Below are positions 1 through 10,259 of a DNA stretch of 64,000 nucleotides, piece by piece. Each line of letters begins with the position of its first letter. Position 1 is the stretch's first letter. The stretch covers positions 8,933,059 to 8,997,058 of the forward strand of contig OZ025253.1 in the NCBI GenBank assembly GCA_964019135.1, in the 5' to 3' direction. This DNA is from Arenicola marina (lineage: Eukaryota; Annelida; Polychaeta; Arenicolidae). A program made the position numbers and the translations under genes. The notes beneath the pieces are model-generated. The model was not told the origin of the DNA and did no database searches. It was given only the letters and a program-made list of their open reading frames with translations.

Positions 1-847
1 CCATTTAGGCAAGCTTTATTGTCATTAATACCTTGCCAACGCAGTAGCGTGAATTGTTTACAAAGTAGAACGCGCGCCCCTCAGAATAATATACCATCGC
101 ATTTAACGCGAAGCAATTCAACAGGGTCCGCCCTTCATACCCTAAATATCCATCATTAGCGCTCTCAAACGCGTGACGGTATTAATACAAAGCGTGTGGC
201 TCCCTCTGACGGGAAGCGGTGTAGTTATCCCGGCCCCTTTCCCTGAGTTATGGACCCGGGCGTCGACCAAATACGGCTCCCGGGCGGAGGTTAAAATCCC
301 TCGACAGAGGTTGTCCATTTGGGGGAGTTGCCCTTCCTCGCCATGAGAAACAACCCCTGCCTAGTAACTATGGTAACTAGCGCAGGGGCCAGATATAATG
401 GGCGATAGAGGGCGTGGTATGTATGGTGCATTATCGCTCAGAATAGTTCATTTCGGCTTTTTGTTTTTATCGGCGTCGGCAGCCTCGTGGCTTTGCGATA
501 TAACGCCCATCATGCGTTATTCATTGCGTTTTCCAAGGCTAATCGAGTGTGGGATTTCCGGATTACACTTTGGCGAGTTGTGGGATCCGGTGAATCTTGA
601 GCAGGCCAATATAATAGCCGACCCGTTATGTGGAAATTTAAATTCATTTGAAATGGCACAAGAACTGAAATGGCACAAGAATTGAAAATGAGGGTTGAAT
701 GTTTGGCCTGTTGCCAGGGACTTGGTAGCGATGCAGCAAGAGCGGCCCAAAGTTCACCCAAAGAATTTAATATTATTTTCATTTCATTGTAAGTTATGAG
801 GTTGAGGATCAAGCATTCTTTCTGCATTGTGTTTTGTTTGTCATTTA
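1..847. other. Unique DNA without a recognisable gene
   Basis: No exon, RNA gene or known repeat is recognisable. Open frames are under 120 codons on both strands, overlap each other and show no familiar domain. The only structure I see is the hairpin at 354-388, listed separately. The interval ends at the TA dinucleotide that borders the transposon-like element starting at 848. Confidence 0.5.
354..388. repeat. Short hairpin-forming inverted repeat
   Basis: The left arm CCCCTGCCTAGT (354-365) and right arm ACTAGCGCAGGGG (376-388) are complementary over 12 pairs with one unpaired C in the right arm. They enclose a 10-base loop. The hairpin sits alone in unique DNA, with no gene nearby that would make it a terminator. 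It could be the relic of a small foldback element or chance. Confidence 0.55.
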
Positions 848-1592
848 CCCAGCAAACACGGAACATTTGCGTAATATTCGTTCAATGTTATTTCCGTGTT
901 TTGTTACGGACGAACATTCCCGTAATATTCGCAGAATGCTACGGACGAACATTCCCGTGATATTCGCTCGGTGTTCTTTCCGTGCTACGTTACGGGCGAA
1001 TTACGAGGATGTTTTGCGAATGGTATGCTTGCACACAGTAACGTTTGTTACGTTATATGCATTGAAATTGGCGACAGGGCGGCGGGGGCTCTGAACAAAA
1101 TGTCGAACTGTGGTCCACCACAAATTGCAACCGCGGTGCTCCACGCCTCAGATAGCGTTGTTCCTCAAAATGTGTGTGTGTGGCGGGGGGGTGGGGGGGG
1201 GGGTCCACCCCTCAGATGGCCTAAATTTTGCATTAAAACAAGGCATTATTCCTCAAAAGGGAGGGGGGGGGGGGTCCAGGGGCTCCGGACCTGCCCCTGT
1301 TGGATCTGCCCATGGGCTGCGATGCACATTAGTACAATTATTTTTGCATATTCAGAACTTTTGCGACGCTTGCTTGCGGAGGATATTGGTGCCTTGGCCT
1401 GTCATCCACACGGTATTTTACTGCTTCATTTCAGTGCACCATCATGTTCGTTTAATGTCTTGGAAGGCTATTCGCCAAAAACCTTCCCTGAATATTAGGA
1501 AAACATTCCTGAACAACATTCCCGGACTGTTTTCTGGTAATATTCCCGTAATATTCGGAGAATGGTCGGAGAATATTATTTTGTTACCTGGG
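848..1592. mobile_element. Candidate non-autonomous DNA transposon with CCCAG ends
   Basis: The left end reads CCCAGCAAAC and the right end, read in reverse complement, CCCAGGTAAC. The element is flanked by TA on both sides (846-847 and 1593-1594), which fits a TA target-site duplication. Inside each end are repeats built on CGTAATATTCG. At the left, a 35-bp unit starting at 906 recurs at 941. At the right, similar AATATTC blocks lie at about 1,540-1,580. The middle has G runs (about 1,187-1,201 and 1,261-1,273). It carries no transposase frame. The short ends and TA flanks suggest a MITE-like element mobilised in trans; the superfamily is not assignable from 10-bp ends. A chance pair of CCCAG motifs cannot be excluded. 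Confidence 0.45.
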
Positions 1593-1594
1593 TA

Positions 1595-2350
1595 TATCAT
1601 ATTTCAACGGGGAAGGCATGGGTATGTTGTATTATTGGGAATATTGTGCATATTTATATCTCATCAGCTAAGTGCCCAAGAACCTTGCTTGTGGTACCCA
1701 TCGTGCTTTAGATAACTACTCATCGTTACCGCATGCGTCGCTGGATCACTCAGAACGTGTTATTAGAGGACATTCTGGTTGTGGGAAATCAAGGTTTAGG
1801 CCGAAATCGACAATCTAAGTTTGCAAACTAAAAATATGCACGCGAATTTTTTTTTATAAATTGTTAACAAAATAAGGTATATTTTTCATTTTCCACCATC
1901 ACAGTACATAATGCCATTAGAAGCAAACAGTAGGTAAAATGATGAAAATCGCGGCAGCATGCAAAAGCATTGGGGTATATATATAATATTTAAAGACCAG
2001 CTAAAGCCTTCACACCGCCCGTACTGGATCTGTATAATGTTTCGTTGAATAACGTATGACAGTACCCTTAGTAGTGTATGAACGAACTGTATGTACTGGA
2101 CCCATGGGTGGCTATAGGGCTACCTTATATTCTAATTTATGTTAACACGTAAATAAATATCGCGCGTATCAAATTGAAACAAAACTGTTTGGGATATTCG
2201 CATTCTCCCAAAATGTACTTGTGTTCTACAAGCACAAGTACGATCATTTGGTTCGATATTCCATATTGTTAAGCAATATTTATGAATACAAAATATAATT
2301 GAGGAATTTGAACTGCTGTTAGACGCGCATGTCGCAGGCTGACAGATGGA
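1595..2350. other. AT-rich unique DNA, no gene seen
   Basis: The interval is AT-rich with many short T and A runs and stop codons in all frames beyond about 60 codons. No RNA gene, repeat family or regulatory cluster is recognised. Confidence 0.5.
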
Positions 2351-2354
2351 TAAG

Positions 2355-2745
2355 GGCAGGAGGAGGGGGAGGAGGGGGTAAGGGAGAGGGAGAGGGAGAG
2401 GAAAGAGGAAGAGAGGGAGAGAGAGAGGGAGATGGAGGGAGAGGGAGAGGGGGAGGGAGAGGGAGAGGGAGATGGAGGGAGAGGGAGAGGGAGAGGAGGA
2501 GGGAGATGGTCAGAGAGATGGAGAGGGAGGGAGAGAGAGAGGGAGATGGAGGGAGAGAGAGAGGGAGATGGAGGGAGATGGAGAGGGAGAGGAGGAGGGA
2601 GATGGAGAGAGAGATGGAGGGAGAGGGAGAGGAGAGGAGGAGGGAGATGGAGAGAGAGATGGAGAGGGAGGGAGAGGGAGAGGGAGGGGGAGGGGGAGAA
2701 AGCGGGAGAGGGAAAGAGAGATGGAAAGGCAGAGAGGGACGGAGT
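2355..2745. repeat. Purine-only GGGAGA/GGAGAT array
   Basis: Nearly 400 bases of the + strand are almost pure purine, built from GGGAGA with GATGGA interruptions. The unit is imprecise and typical of an old microsatellite. The stretch opens frames on both strands (Arg/Glu/Gly-rich on +, Ser/Pro/Leu-rich on -), which are composition artefacts. Long purine mirror-like tracts of this kind can form triplex (H-DNA) and quadruplex structures. Confidence 0.9.
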
Positions 2746-4100
2746 AGCCAGAGTTGCACGGCGTTCCAAGACCTTGATCGAGATCAACGTCAGAGGAAAG
2801 TTGATGTGTAATTGATATCGGCAGCCAACACGGAGACTTAGGCTACGTCGAACGATTGGTGGGCGTGGGGGCAGGTGGCGGGGGCGGGGGTGATGCAGGG
2901 GCAGGTAGTGGCAGGGAGGGGGGAGGGTGCAGGGTGATACGGGTCAATGCTATTTATCATGGTCACCTCAGCTTCAATTCGCCAGGAACTTCCATTCATC
3001 ATCGCTGTGACAATAGCCTGCGTCAGAGGAAAATGTCGCTTGGCATTTGGACCATGTGTGGTGGGTGTGAGAGCATGTGGGGGGGGGGGGGGGGAGTGTG
3101 AAGGGGAGGTGGGAGCAAGAGGACGGTGGGAAAAGGGGGGTGATAGTGAATGAGGGGGTGGGGAGTTGAGTTCGGGAGTTGAATCCTATCATTGCATTCA
3201 GTGCGCAAGCTGTAAGTCCATATCGCAGGACTAAATACGTTTATCCATGTGGATATCGCTATGCGCAATATGTATTCATTAGAGTCCACAGGCAGAGCAA
3301 GAATGGTTGTTCCGAGTGGTCGGATACAGAATAGCGATCGTGCTGTTAAAAGGGAGTAACTCAGTAGCGTCCTACAAGAACTGATGTCACAACTGACACA
3401 GTGACTACACAGACCACCAACAATAAAATGGCTCACACAGCAACATTTCTATAAATATAGACGCATTAAATTCTAACGATCCCTTTCTTATATAAATAAT
3501 GCACGATATAGGTTGGTCTATATTATACATCGAGACAAGAACAGTCACGATTTTATTCCTCAAATGACAGTTCTGTTGTTTTGTTTATCTACATCAGCAC
3601 TTCAGGCTGCCAACTAGGAACCCAAAGTGAAACGAAGCAGGCGGAGAAGCAATGATGGTGTTTTAGATCCCTTTTGTGAGCACTTAACAGTAGCAGTAAC
3701 AATTTATTTCGTATCATCCGCCAGGCCGCCAGCAAAGGTACATAAACAAAAATAAAAACAGTCATAGCAGTATATACAGGCGATATAAAAGGCAAATATG
3801 GAAATCTTCAGTAACCTCTCTGATTTTGCCGGTGGAGAGCAGGCTAAAAGACAACATTTATAAAAAAAAATTGTAACGTTAGACACAAACCAACAATGAC
3901 AAGGATTTTTCTTCTTGTATATAATCACCATTTAACATGCATAAAACAATACCGCAGATGGAGGTCGGAGGGCGCGAGCACACGACATATTGATCTGCAG
4001 CTGAGCCTGCTTAATAACTGGGCCAGGCGCGCTCCTCTATGTCGCGACGGATATGCTTTTGGAAGGGCTGTGGCGTCGGCTGGGAGGGTGCGGTGGTGGT
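2746..4100. other. Unique DNA with G-rich patches, no gene seen
   Basis: G-rich stretches lie at about 2,856-2,935 and 3,078-3,170, including a run of 14 G. The rest, about 3,180-4,100, is mixed-composition DNA without recognisable exons, tRNAs or transposon ends. Open frames here are short and mutually overlapping. Confidence 0.5.
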
Positions 4101-4104
4101 TAAA

Positions 4105-4475
4105 CTAAAATGGGGCGGGGTGGAGTGGTTGTAATTATGTATTGTGGCGATTGAGAGGGAGAAGCGAAGTGGTCGTGTTAGTGGCGGTGGCAGTCGGTAT
4201 GGGGTGGGGGCGGGGGAGGGGGGGGGGCTGGGGCTGGGGTTGAGGGTGACAGCGGCGGCCGCGGTGGGGTGGTGGCCGTGGTGGCCGTGGTAGCATAGGC
4301 GGGGGGCATGTTTCTCAAGCCGTGGCCGCCTACGTAATAGATTGGGTTCGAGGGGCAAAGGGTGGCTTACAGAGATTTGACATTGAGAGTTAGAGGTGTG
4401 TTTGGGCTGTGCGGAGAAGCTCAGGGAGCGGAGGGATGTGGGTGGATCTGGGGAAGAGGGGGGGGGGGGGGCGTA
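4105..4475. repeat. G-rich low-complexity stretch
   Basis: The + strand is dominated by G and T/A-interrupted G runs, with short repeats such as GGTGGCCGTGGTGGCCGTGG near 4,270 and G runs of 10 or more near 4,220 and 4,460. The 244-codon minus-strand frame across it is Pro/Ser/His-rich because of this composition. I do not regard it as coding. Confidence 0.7.
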
Positions 4476-5184
4476 GTGCCCTGGATCTGAGATGCTGGGC
4501 GTCGCGTCTGGATTCGGCCCCATAAGGCAGTAGTTGCATTGAATCTCCGATAGGAGGCGATGTGACAGCCGGGTAATGCACATTGGCTCCACCCAGGGGA
4601 CCAAATCCCCGAGACAGGTTTCACTCTCCCTGTTCATAGGTGACGCTACTTTCGCATAGAGGGTAACGCTGCCGACCAATACAAAGGCAACCTTCCCCCT
4701 ACCCCACCTTCTCCACAGCCCCAAAGGGTTCGGCAATCGGCCCAAAAAATGGATTGTTTTCTCTTGGAAATGATGGGAGAGGGATAGAGGATTCGGGGCG
4801 AGGGCGGGAGGCAGTTAATCCTCAAATGGGGCTCTGTTTAGGGTGAGATATCGACAGGGTGCCGTGGGGAAGCCACGATTCTCATATGATTTTCGCATAA
4901 GCTGCTGACATGCTCAGGTGAACATGTGCCTCAGGCCCCCTTTTCAAGGTCACCTTGGCCATGAACGTCCCAGGCGAGCAAACGTTTGAGTCTATTATTA
5001 GATAGATCCGGGAACGAGATGGGAGGCAAGGTGAGGGATGGGGGTGGGGGGGGGGTGGGCGGGCGGCTGATGGTAATTGGGTGGCCCTGGATTACTGAGC
5101 GATAGACCAGTGACGTTAAGGACAATCGTTGAGCGCCTTATGGACGGCGGGTTCGGCGCCATTTGCATTTTCTCTACGTCATCG

Positions 5185-5192
5185 TGACGTCA
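5185..5192. promoter_or_regulatory. CRE palindrome TGACGTCA
   Basis: This is a perfect match to the CREB/ATF site. It is followed about 100 bp downstream by a ZNF143-type motif core, which makes this a possible small promoter-like segment. No gene start is recognised on either side. One perfect 8-mer per window is expected by chance, so this copy on its own is weak. Confidence 0.25.
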
Positions 5193-5292
5193 GAGCCAAG
5201 AGATAAAGTCGCTTTTAGGTTCAGCATCGAACTTATTGCTGTAGGAAGCAAGCCACGTGACATCCATCTGCCATATACGCGATTATTCTGGT

Positions 5293-5303
5293 GCATGCTG
5301 GGA
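5293..5303 (-). promoter_or_regulatory. ZNF143/STAF-type motif core
   Basis: GCATGCTGGGA, read on the minus strand as TCCCAGCATGC, matches the core of the ZNF143 (SBS) promoter element. The flanking ACTACA half is not present, so the match is partial. It lies 100 bp from a CRE palindrome. No transcript can be assigned. Confidence 0.2.
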
Positions 5304-7329
5304 GTGAGTGTTATGTGAGCAATTACGTTGGCAGTAAATATGTAATGCACGAATAGTGCTATATCTTACAATGAATCTCATTCTGCTTTCATTGCTGTTT
5401 CATGCTGTTCTCCGCCATGTAGGTTTACTATTAAATATTAGCGAACAATAATTCTCCATTAACTAAAGGTATTAAAGGAACAGCGGGACATGTTGGATGT
5501 GTGAGACACTATCTACAAGGAAAGAATCCGACTGGTGTTTTTAGACAAGACGAACTAATCTTCCTTTTTACGTAACCCCCCCCCCCCCCCCGCTACCCCC
5601 CACTGGCTCTCTGCATCCTTACGGCCGCCTCGGTGCCTCACGAAGGAAACACATAAATGAGCAGAGCACCAGTTGCCAGCATTCGAAGCAACTGTAGATT
5701 ACCATCGTGGGGATAAAATATGACTGACTACATGCCCGGATAGGACCGCGGGAGGCGATCACCTACATCGGCGGTATTAGGGAACTTACAGCGGTCAGTT
5801 CACCATGGTCGCATCTTTATGGGTAATCTCTCTCGCAATTTGCTTTTTTTTGCGACAATGAATTTTTGCGACATTTACGCAAACTCATTTATGGGACGGT
5901 CTGCGTTCTGTGCTTTGCAAAGGATGTCGCTAAGCAGTTATAAATGGATTGTTTTACGAGGTTCGAATAGTCGGCAACGAGTGTGACTCGCTGGATGGCG
6001 ATCAGATATGGTGACAGTGGGCCATAACAGGCCATGCAAGCGCTACGGTATCCAACCATTATACGACCTATTTCAGGCAGGCCTTGGACGCCTCATCCCG
6101 AAGGCGTGATTTCCGCACCAGGGGGCCACCATCTGTACGTGGTCATCAGAATCACCACCACGTGCATGAAACGACCGTCCCTTTAGTGCCGCAAGGTTCT
6201 TTGACACAACGGCCATCAATTGGACACTAATCGCCAGCACTATATGACGCTGTCGCTCCGTTGATGAAGAATGTCATTACTTACGGGTAAGAGGCGCCCA
6301 GGAGGGTGGTGGGATGGGGGAAAGGGCGTCTTTATTTGACATAGACGAAGTACGACAGCAATATTTGGTTCTTTATAACGCAGTTAATACGAAAAGATGC
6401 GTTTTTTTCAAATGAGAAAAATATTTTATATGAGAAGTTCATCATGTACAGATGCAGAGCTCAAATATATTGATGCATGAACCGGCCTGACGCACCGAAT
6501 TACACACGTCTTAAATTGGTCGAGTGTGCAAGCAAATTGTTCAAGAAATCAATCACGATGAAGACGTAAGACCAAGAGAGCCAGAGAGATCAGTGGTGAT
6601 TTTAGTCCACTAAGCCCCGTAGCCGTCTAAACCATGTTCGTGAAATAAGCCCCTGGGACTAACTAGCTTAGATAGGCTTTCAGTTTTAGCAGGGAGTCGG
6701 TTAAGAGAATAATTGGGTTTAAGATGATGCCTTAGACATGCGATCGCCTTAAGGTCCTGATGGGTTGAGGGAGGCAGTTGGTTTTTGGAGGGTAATCGGG
6801 TTAAGCATGCAATGAGTGTTATTAGTTTATAGGTGGATATGTTCAGCAGGGCACTTTTTTACCCGACCATTGGTTTAGCGGAAGGATACGTTTATGAACG
6901 CTATCCGTGACCATAATGTGAAGAGGAGATTGGGAGCAAATTTCATGACGTCCCGCCGACGGCACATGAAAACACCGCCACCTGCCGTTCTGCAAAGAAT
7001 TTACCGACTGTCAAAACATTTACAGCGGAAAGGGATATGATTGGTCACTGCCTAGTCGCAGGGTTAGGATATGCCATCCAGCACCGCAGAGATCAAAGGT
7101 TCTCTCAAAGGCAAGCGACTCGGGGGGAACTACATGCGGCGGAATACACACACGCAGCAGTCTTCGTGATGCGGTCCTGGGGACGATTTCCTGCGCGGGG
7201 CACGAGATTGGTTATTTATGCTCTGTGTAAATCTGCCTCATTAGAAGACTCGGAGCGCCTATCTGGCGGGCGGAGTGGGAGGCACAGAACAGGAGCGGGG
7301 ACAGCGCAGGGGCTCATTGCGCCTACGGG

Positions 7330-7735
7330 GGGGGGAGCGGGTGTAGGGTGGCGGACGGGGGTAGGGTGGGGGACAGGGGGGAGGGTGAGGATGGCGGGGG
7401 TATGGTGGTTAACGTGGGTAGGGTGGGAGACGGGGGTAGCGTGGCGGACGGGGTAGCGTGTGGGGCCGGGCCAGGGGGCGGGAGGGGGGTACATATACCG
7501 GGTGTGCGGGGTGTGCGGGGTGACGATGTGCGGTACGATATGAAGGGTTGGTTTGATTCAGGACGTGGAGAGGGTCACGAGCTTCTCCCCCGGAAGGGGT
7601 GGGGGTGAGAATATGGGGGTAAGGAAATTAAGGGGGGGCGGGGGAGGGGTGATTCAGGACTTGGAGGGTGCTGAGAATATAGGGGGAAGGAAATGGAGGG
7701 TTGGTTTGATTCAGAGGAGTAGAGATATTGGGGCA
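7330..7735. repeat. Diverged G-rich minisatellites
   Basis: From about 7,340 to 7,460 the + strand repeats GGGGTAGGGTGGCGGAC-type units of about 20-21 bp. From about 7,540 to 7,735 a longer, diverged unit recurs, marked by GGTTGGTTTGATTCAG at about 7,546 and 7,698 and by GAGAATATRGGGG. The repeated G triplets and longer runs make quadruplex formation plausible. Frames across it on both strands are composition artefacts. Confidence 0.65.
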
Positions 7736-7879
7736 TCGAGCTGAGGGATTGGTGTAGACAAGGACTGGGATAATGGTGAAGATCACGGTCACGGGGTCAC
7801 GGCATGAGGGGTCGTTTGAATGAGAACGTGGATGAGGATGGAATCGCAGGGGTAAGACAACTGATGTGTGGTGGCGTTG

Positions 7880-9411
7880 AGGGTAAGGTGGGTGTTAGCA
7901 ATGGGCTTGTGGGCCAGATGGGTGTTGGTGATGGGTTCTTGCGTAAGTTGATGTTGGTTATGGGTTCTCAGGTAAGGTGAGCGTTGATGATGGGTTATTG
8001 GTAAAGGTGGGTGCTGGTGATAGTGTGGGTAAGGTGGGTGTTGGCGATGGATTCTAGGGTAAGGTGAGCGTTGATGATGGGTTATTGGTAAAGGTGGGTG
8101 CTGGTGATAGTGTGGGTAAGGTGGGTGTTGGCGATGGGTTCTAGGGTAAGGTGGGTGTTGGCGATGGATTCTAGGGTAAGGTGAGCGTTGATGATGGGCT
8201 ATTGGTAAAGGTGGGTGCTGGTGATAGTGTGGGTAAGGTGGGTGTTGGCGATGGATTCTAGGGTAAGGTGGGTGTTGATGATGGGTTATTGGTTAAGGTG
8301 GGTGCTGGTGATAGTGTGGGTAAGGTGGGTGTTGGCGATGGATTCTAGGGTAAGTTGGGTGTTGATGATGGGTTATTGGTAAAGGTGGGTGCTGGTGATA
8401 GTGTGGGTAAGGTGGGTGTTGGCGATGGGTTCTAGGGTAAGGTGGGTGTTGGCGATGGATTCTAGGGTAAGGTGAGCGTTGATGATGGGCTATTGGTAAA
8501 GGTGGGTGCTGGTGATAGTGTGGGTAAGGTGGGTGTTGGCGATGGATTCTGGGGTAAGGTGGGTGTTGATGATGGGTTATTGGTTAAGGTGGGTGCTGGT
8601 GATAGTGTGGGTAAGGTGGGTGTTGGCGATGGATTCTAGGGTAAGTTGGGTGTTGATGATGGGTCATTGGTTAAGGTGGGTGTTGGCGATAGTGTGGGTA
8701 AGGTGGGTGTTGGCGATGGATTCTAGGGTAAGTTGGGTGTTGATGATGGGTTATTGGTAAAGGTGGGTGCTGGTGATAGTGTGGGTAAGGTGGGTGTTGG
8801 CGATGGATTCTAGGGTAAGGTGGGTGTTGATGATGGGTTATTGGTTAAGGTGGGTGCTGGTGATAGTGTGGGTAAGGTGGGTGTTGGCGATGGATTCTAG
8901 GGTAAGTTGGGTGTTGATGATGGGTTATTGGTAAAGGTGGGTGCTGGTGATAGTGTGGGTAAGGTGGGTGTTGGCGATGGGTTCTAGGGTAAGGTGGGTG
9001 TTGGCGATGGATTCTAGGGTAAGGTGAGCGTTGATGATGGGCTATTGGTAAAGGTGGGTGCTGGTGATAGTGTGGGTAAGGTGGGTGTTGGCGATGGATT
9101 CTGGGGTAAGGTGGGTGTTGATGATGGGTTATTGGTTAAGGTGGGTGCTGGTGATAGTGTGGGTAAGGTGGGTGTTGGCGATGGATTCTAGGGTAAGTTG
9201 GGTGTTGATGATGGGTTATTGGTTAAGGTGGGTGCTGGTGATAGTGTGGGTAAGGTGGGTGTTGGCGATGGATTCTAGGGTAAGTTGGGTGTTGATGATG
9301 GGTCATTGGTTAAGGTGGGTTCTGGTGATGGGTCATTGGATAAGGTGGGTGCTGGTGATGGTGTTGTGGGTAATGTGGGTGTTGGTGGTTGGGTCATGGG
9401 TAAGGTGGTAA
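7880..9411. repeat. 87-bp composite minisatellite rich in GGTAAG
   Basis: The basic units are 27 and 30 bp, each starting near GTGGGTG and ending in GGTAAG or GGTAAAG. A 27+30+30 trimer makes an 87-bp higher-order unit (for example GTGCTGGTGA recurs at 8,011 and 8,098). Some blocks carry a fourth 30-bp unit. The left edge (7,880-8,000) and right edge (9,310-9,411) are more diverged. All unit lengths are multiples of three, so the + strand carries open frames of about 84 and 117 codons with a 29-residue repeat rich in Trp, Val and Met. No secretion signal or known repeat protein is evident, so I treat it as non-coding. A T-run plus CAG follows immediately at the right edge. Confidence 0.9.
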
Positions 9412-9412
9412 T

Positions 9413-9425
9413 GTTTTTTTTTTCA
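9413..9425 (+). other. Strong splice-acceptor-like tract after the GGTAAG array
   Basis: A run of ten T followed by CAG and ATTG matches a metazoan 3' splice site. It lies directly after the minisatellite whose units end in donor-like GGTAAG. No coding exon is recognisable downstream, so real use as an acceptor is unproven. Confidence 0.25.
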
Positions 9426-9751
9426 GATTGTCGTAGGTGTCAAGGTATGTGTAGGTGATCCAGTAATAGGCGATTTGAGTTTAGACGGTTTTAAGGCTAG
9501 ACGGTTTAGACGGGTTTGCGTCAGGTGGTCGGAAATTGGAGCTGCATGTGGTCCTGTTTACCGTGTAAGCATAGCCAGAAGGGGCGACCACCATGCTATT
9601 AACCGAGTGGGCAACTGCCCATAGTACCACTACCCACATTTACGTTGGCCCTCAAGATATTATAACTTATTCAGAACAGCCCAGTTTTGCATGGCGTCCT
9701 AATGAGGGTAGCCCTCCCCTGCAGGCCTAGATAACCTCAGTCCGAGGGGAA

Positions 9752-9772
9752 CAGTGGTGCATATCACCACTG
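9752..9772. repeat. Perfect 8-bp hairpin
   Basis: CAGTGGTG (9,752-9,759) and CACCACTG (9,765-9,772) are perfect inverted arms around the loop CATAT. There is no T tract after it, so it does not resemble an intrinsic terminator, and the context is eukaryotic. Its function is unknown. Confidence 0.5.
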
Positions 9773-10246
9773 AAGAACGATTTGGACTTGTCCGGAGGGT
9801 GGATAGAGCGGTGGGGGGGGGGGAGTTATGCAAAAATACTGCCTAGAAGCCGTGATGGAGGCCCCACAGAGAAGACGGCTGAAGCTAAAGGAAGGAATAC
9901 TGCAGTCGTCGCAATCACCGACCATTTGGAGTCAGACATAGGATACAGGGAGAAAGCCGACGGCAATAGTGTAAAGAGCGAAAGGCTCTGGTGCCGTGGG
10001 AGAGGAGGGCTGAGGGTAGGGGTGGCGTGTATGGGATGTAAATGCCGGACCATCCTGCCCGGCAATTGCAGGAATAAAAAGACCATTTGCGGGTGATGTA
10101 AAGCGTCGGTCTGGCTTACATGATGGCGGCACCTTTGATGTCACTGAGTTATTGACCAGCTCAGTCAGATCAATAGAAGCCGACGGCTGGTGGCCAATCA
10201 AGTGTCCCGCAATTCGTTGCTAAGATGTATGTTCCGTGTGCACCAT

Positions 10247-10259
10247 GTTGCTTAGCAAC
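10247..10259. promoter_or_regulatory. Perfect RFX X-box palindrome
   Basis: GTTGCTTAGCAAC fits the RFX consensus (RYYNYY, 1-3 spacer bases, RRNRAC) at every position with a single-base spacer. The symmetry extends two bases on each side, so 10,245-10,261 is a 17-bp palindrome. A further half-site, GTTGCTAAG, lies about 30 bp upstream at 10,216-10,224. In animals RFX factors use such sites in promoters of ciliary and other genes. No gene start is recognised near it. Confidence 0.5.

Larger units (their letters stand above)
4480..7300. other. Unique DNA, no recognisable gene
   Basis: Almost 3 kb contains no long open frame and no known repeat. Points noted are a G run near 5,047, a C run of about 15 near 5,577-5,592, a TGACGTCA palindrome at 5,185 and a ZNF143-type core at 5,293. 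The region around 5,300-7,000 has mixed composition and looks like intergenic or intronic DNA. Confidence 0.5.

Noticed and set aside
2319-2811. Arg/Glu/Gly-rich and Ser/Pro/Leu-rich frames near 2.5 kb
   Set aside because: Both strands and several frames are open because the DNA is an almost pure purine repeat.
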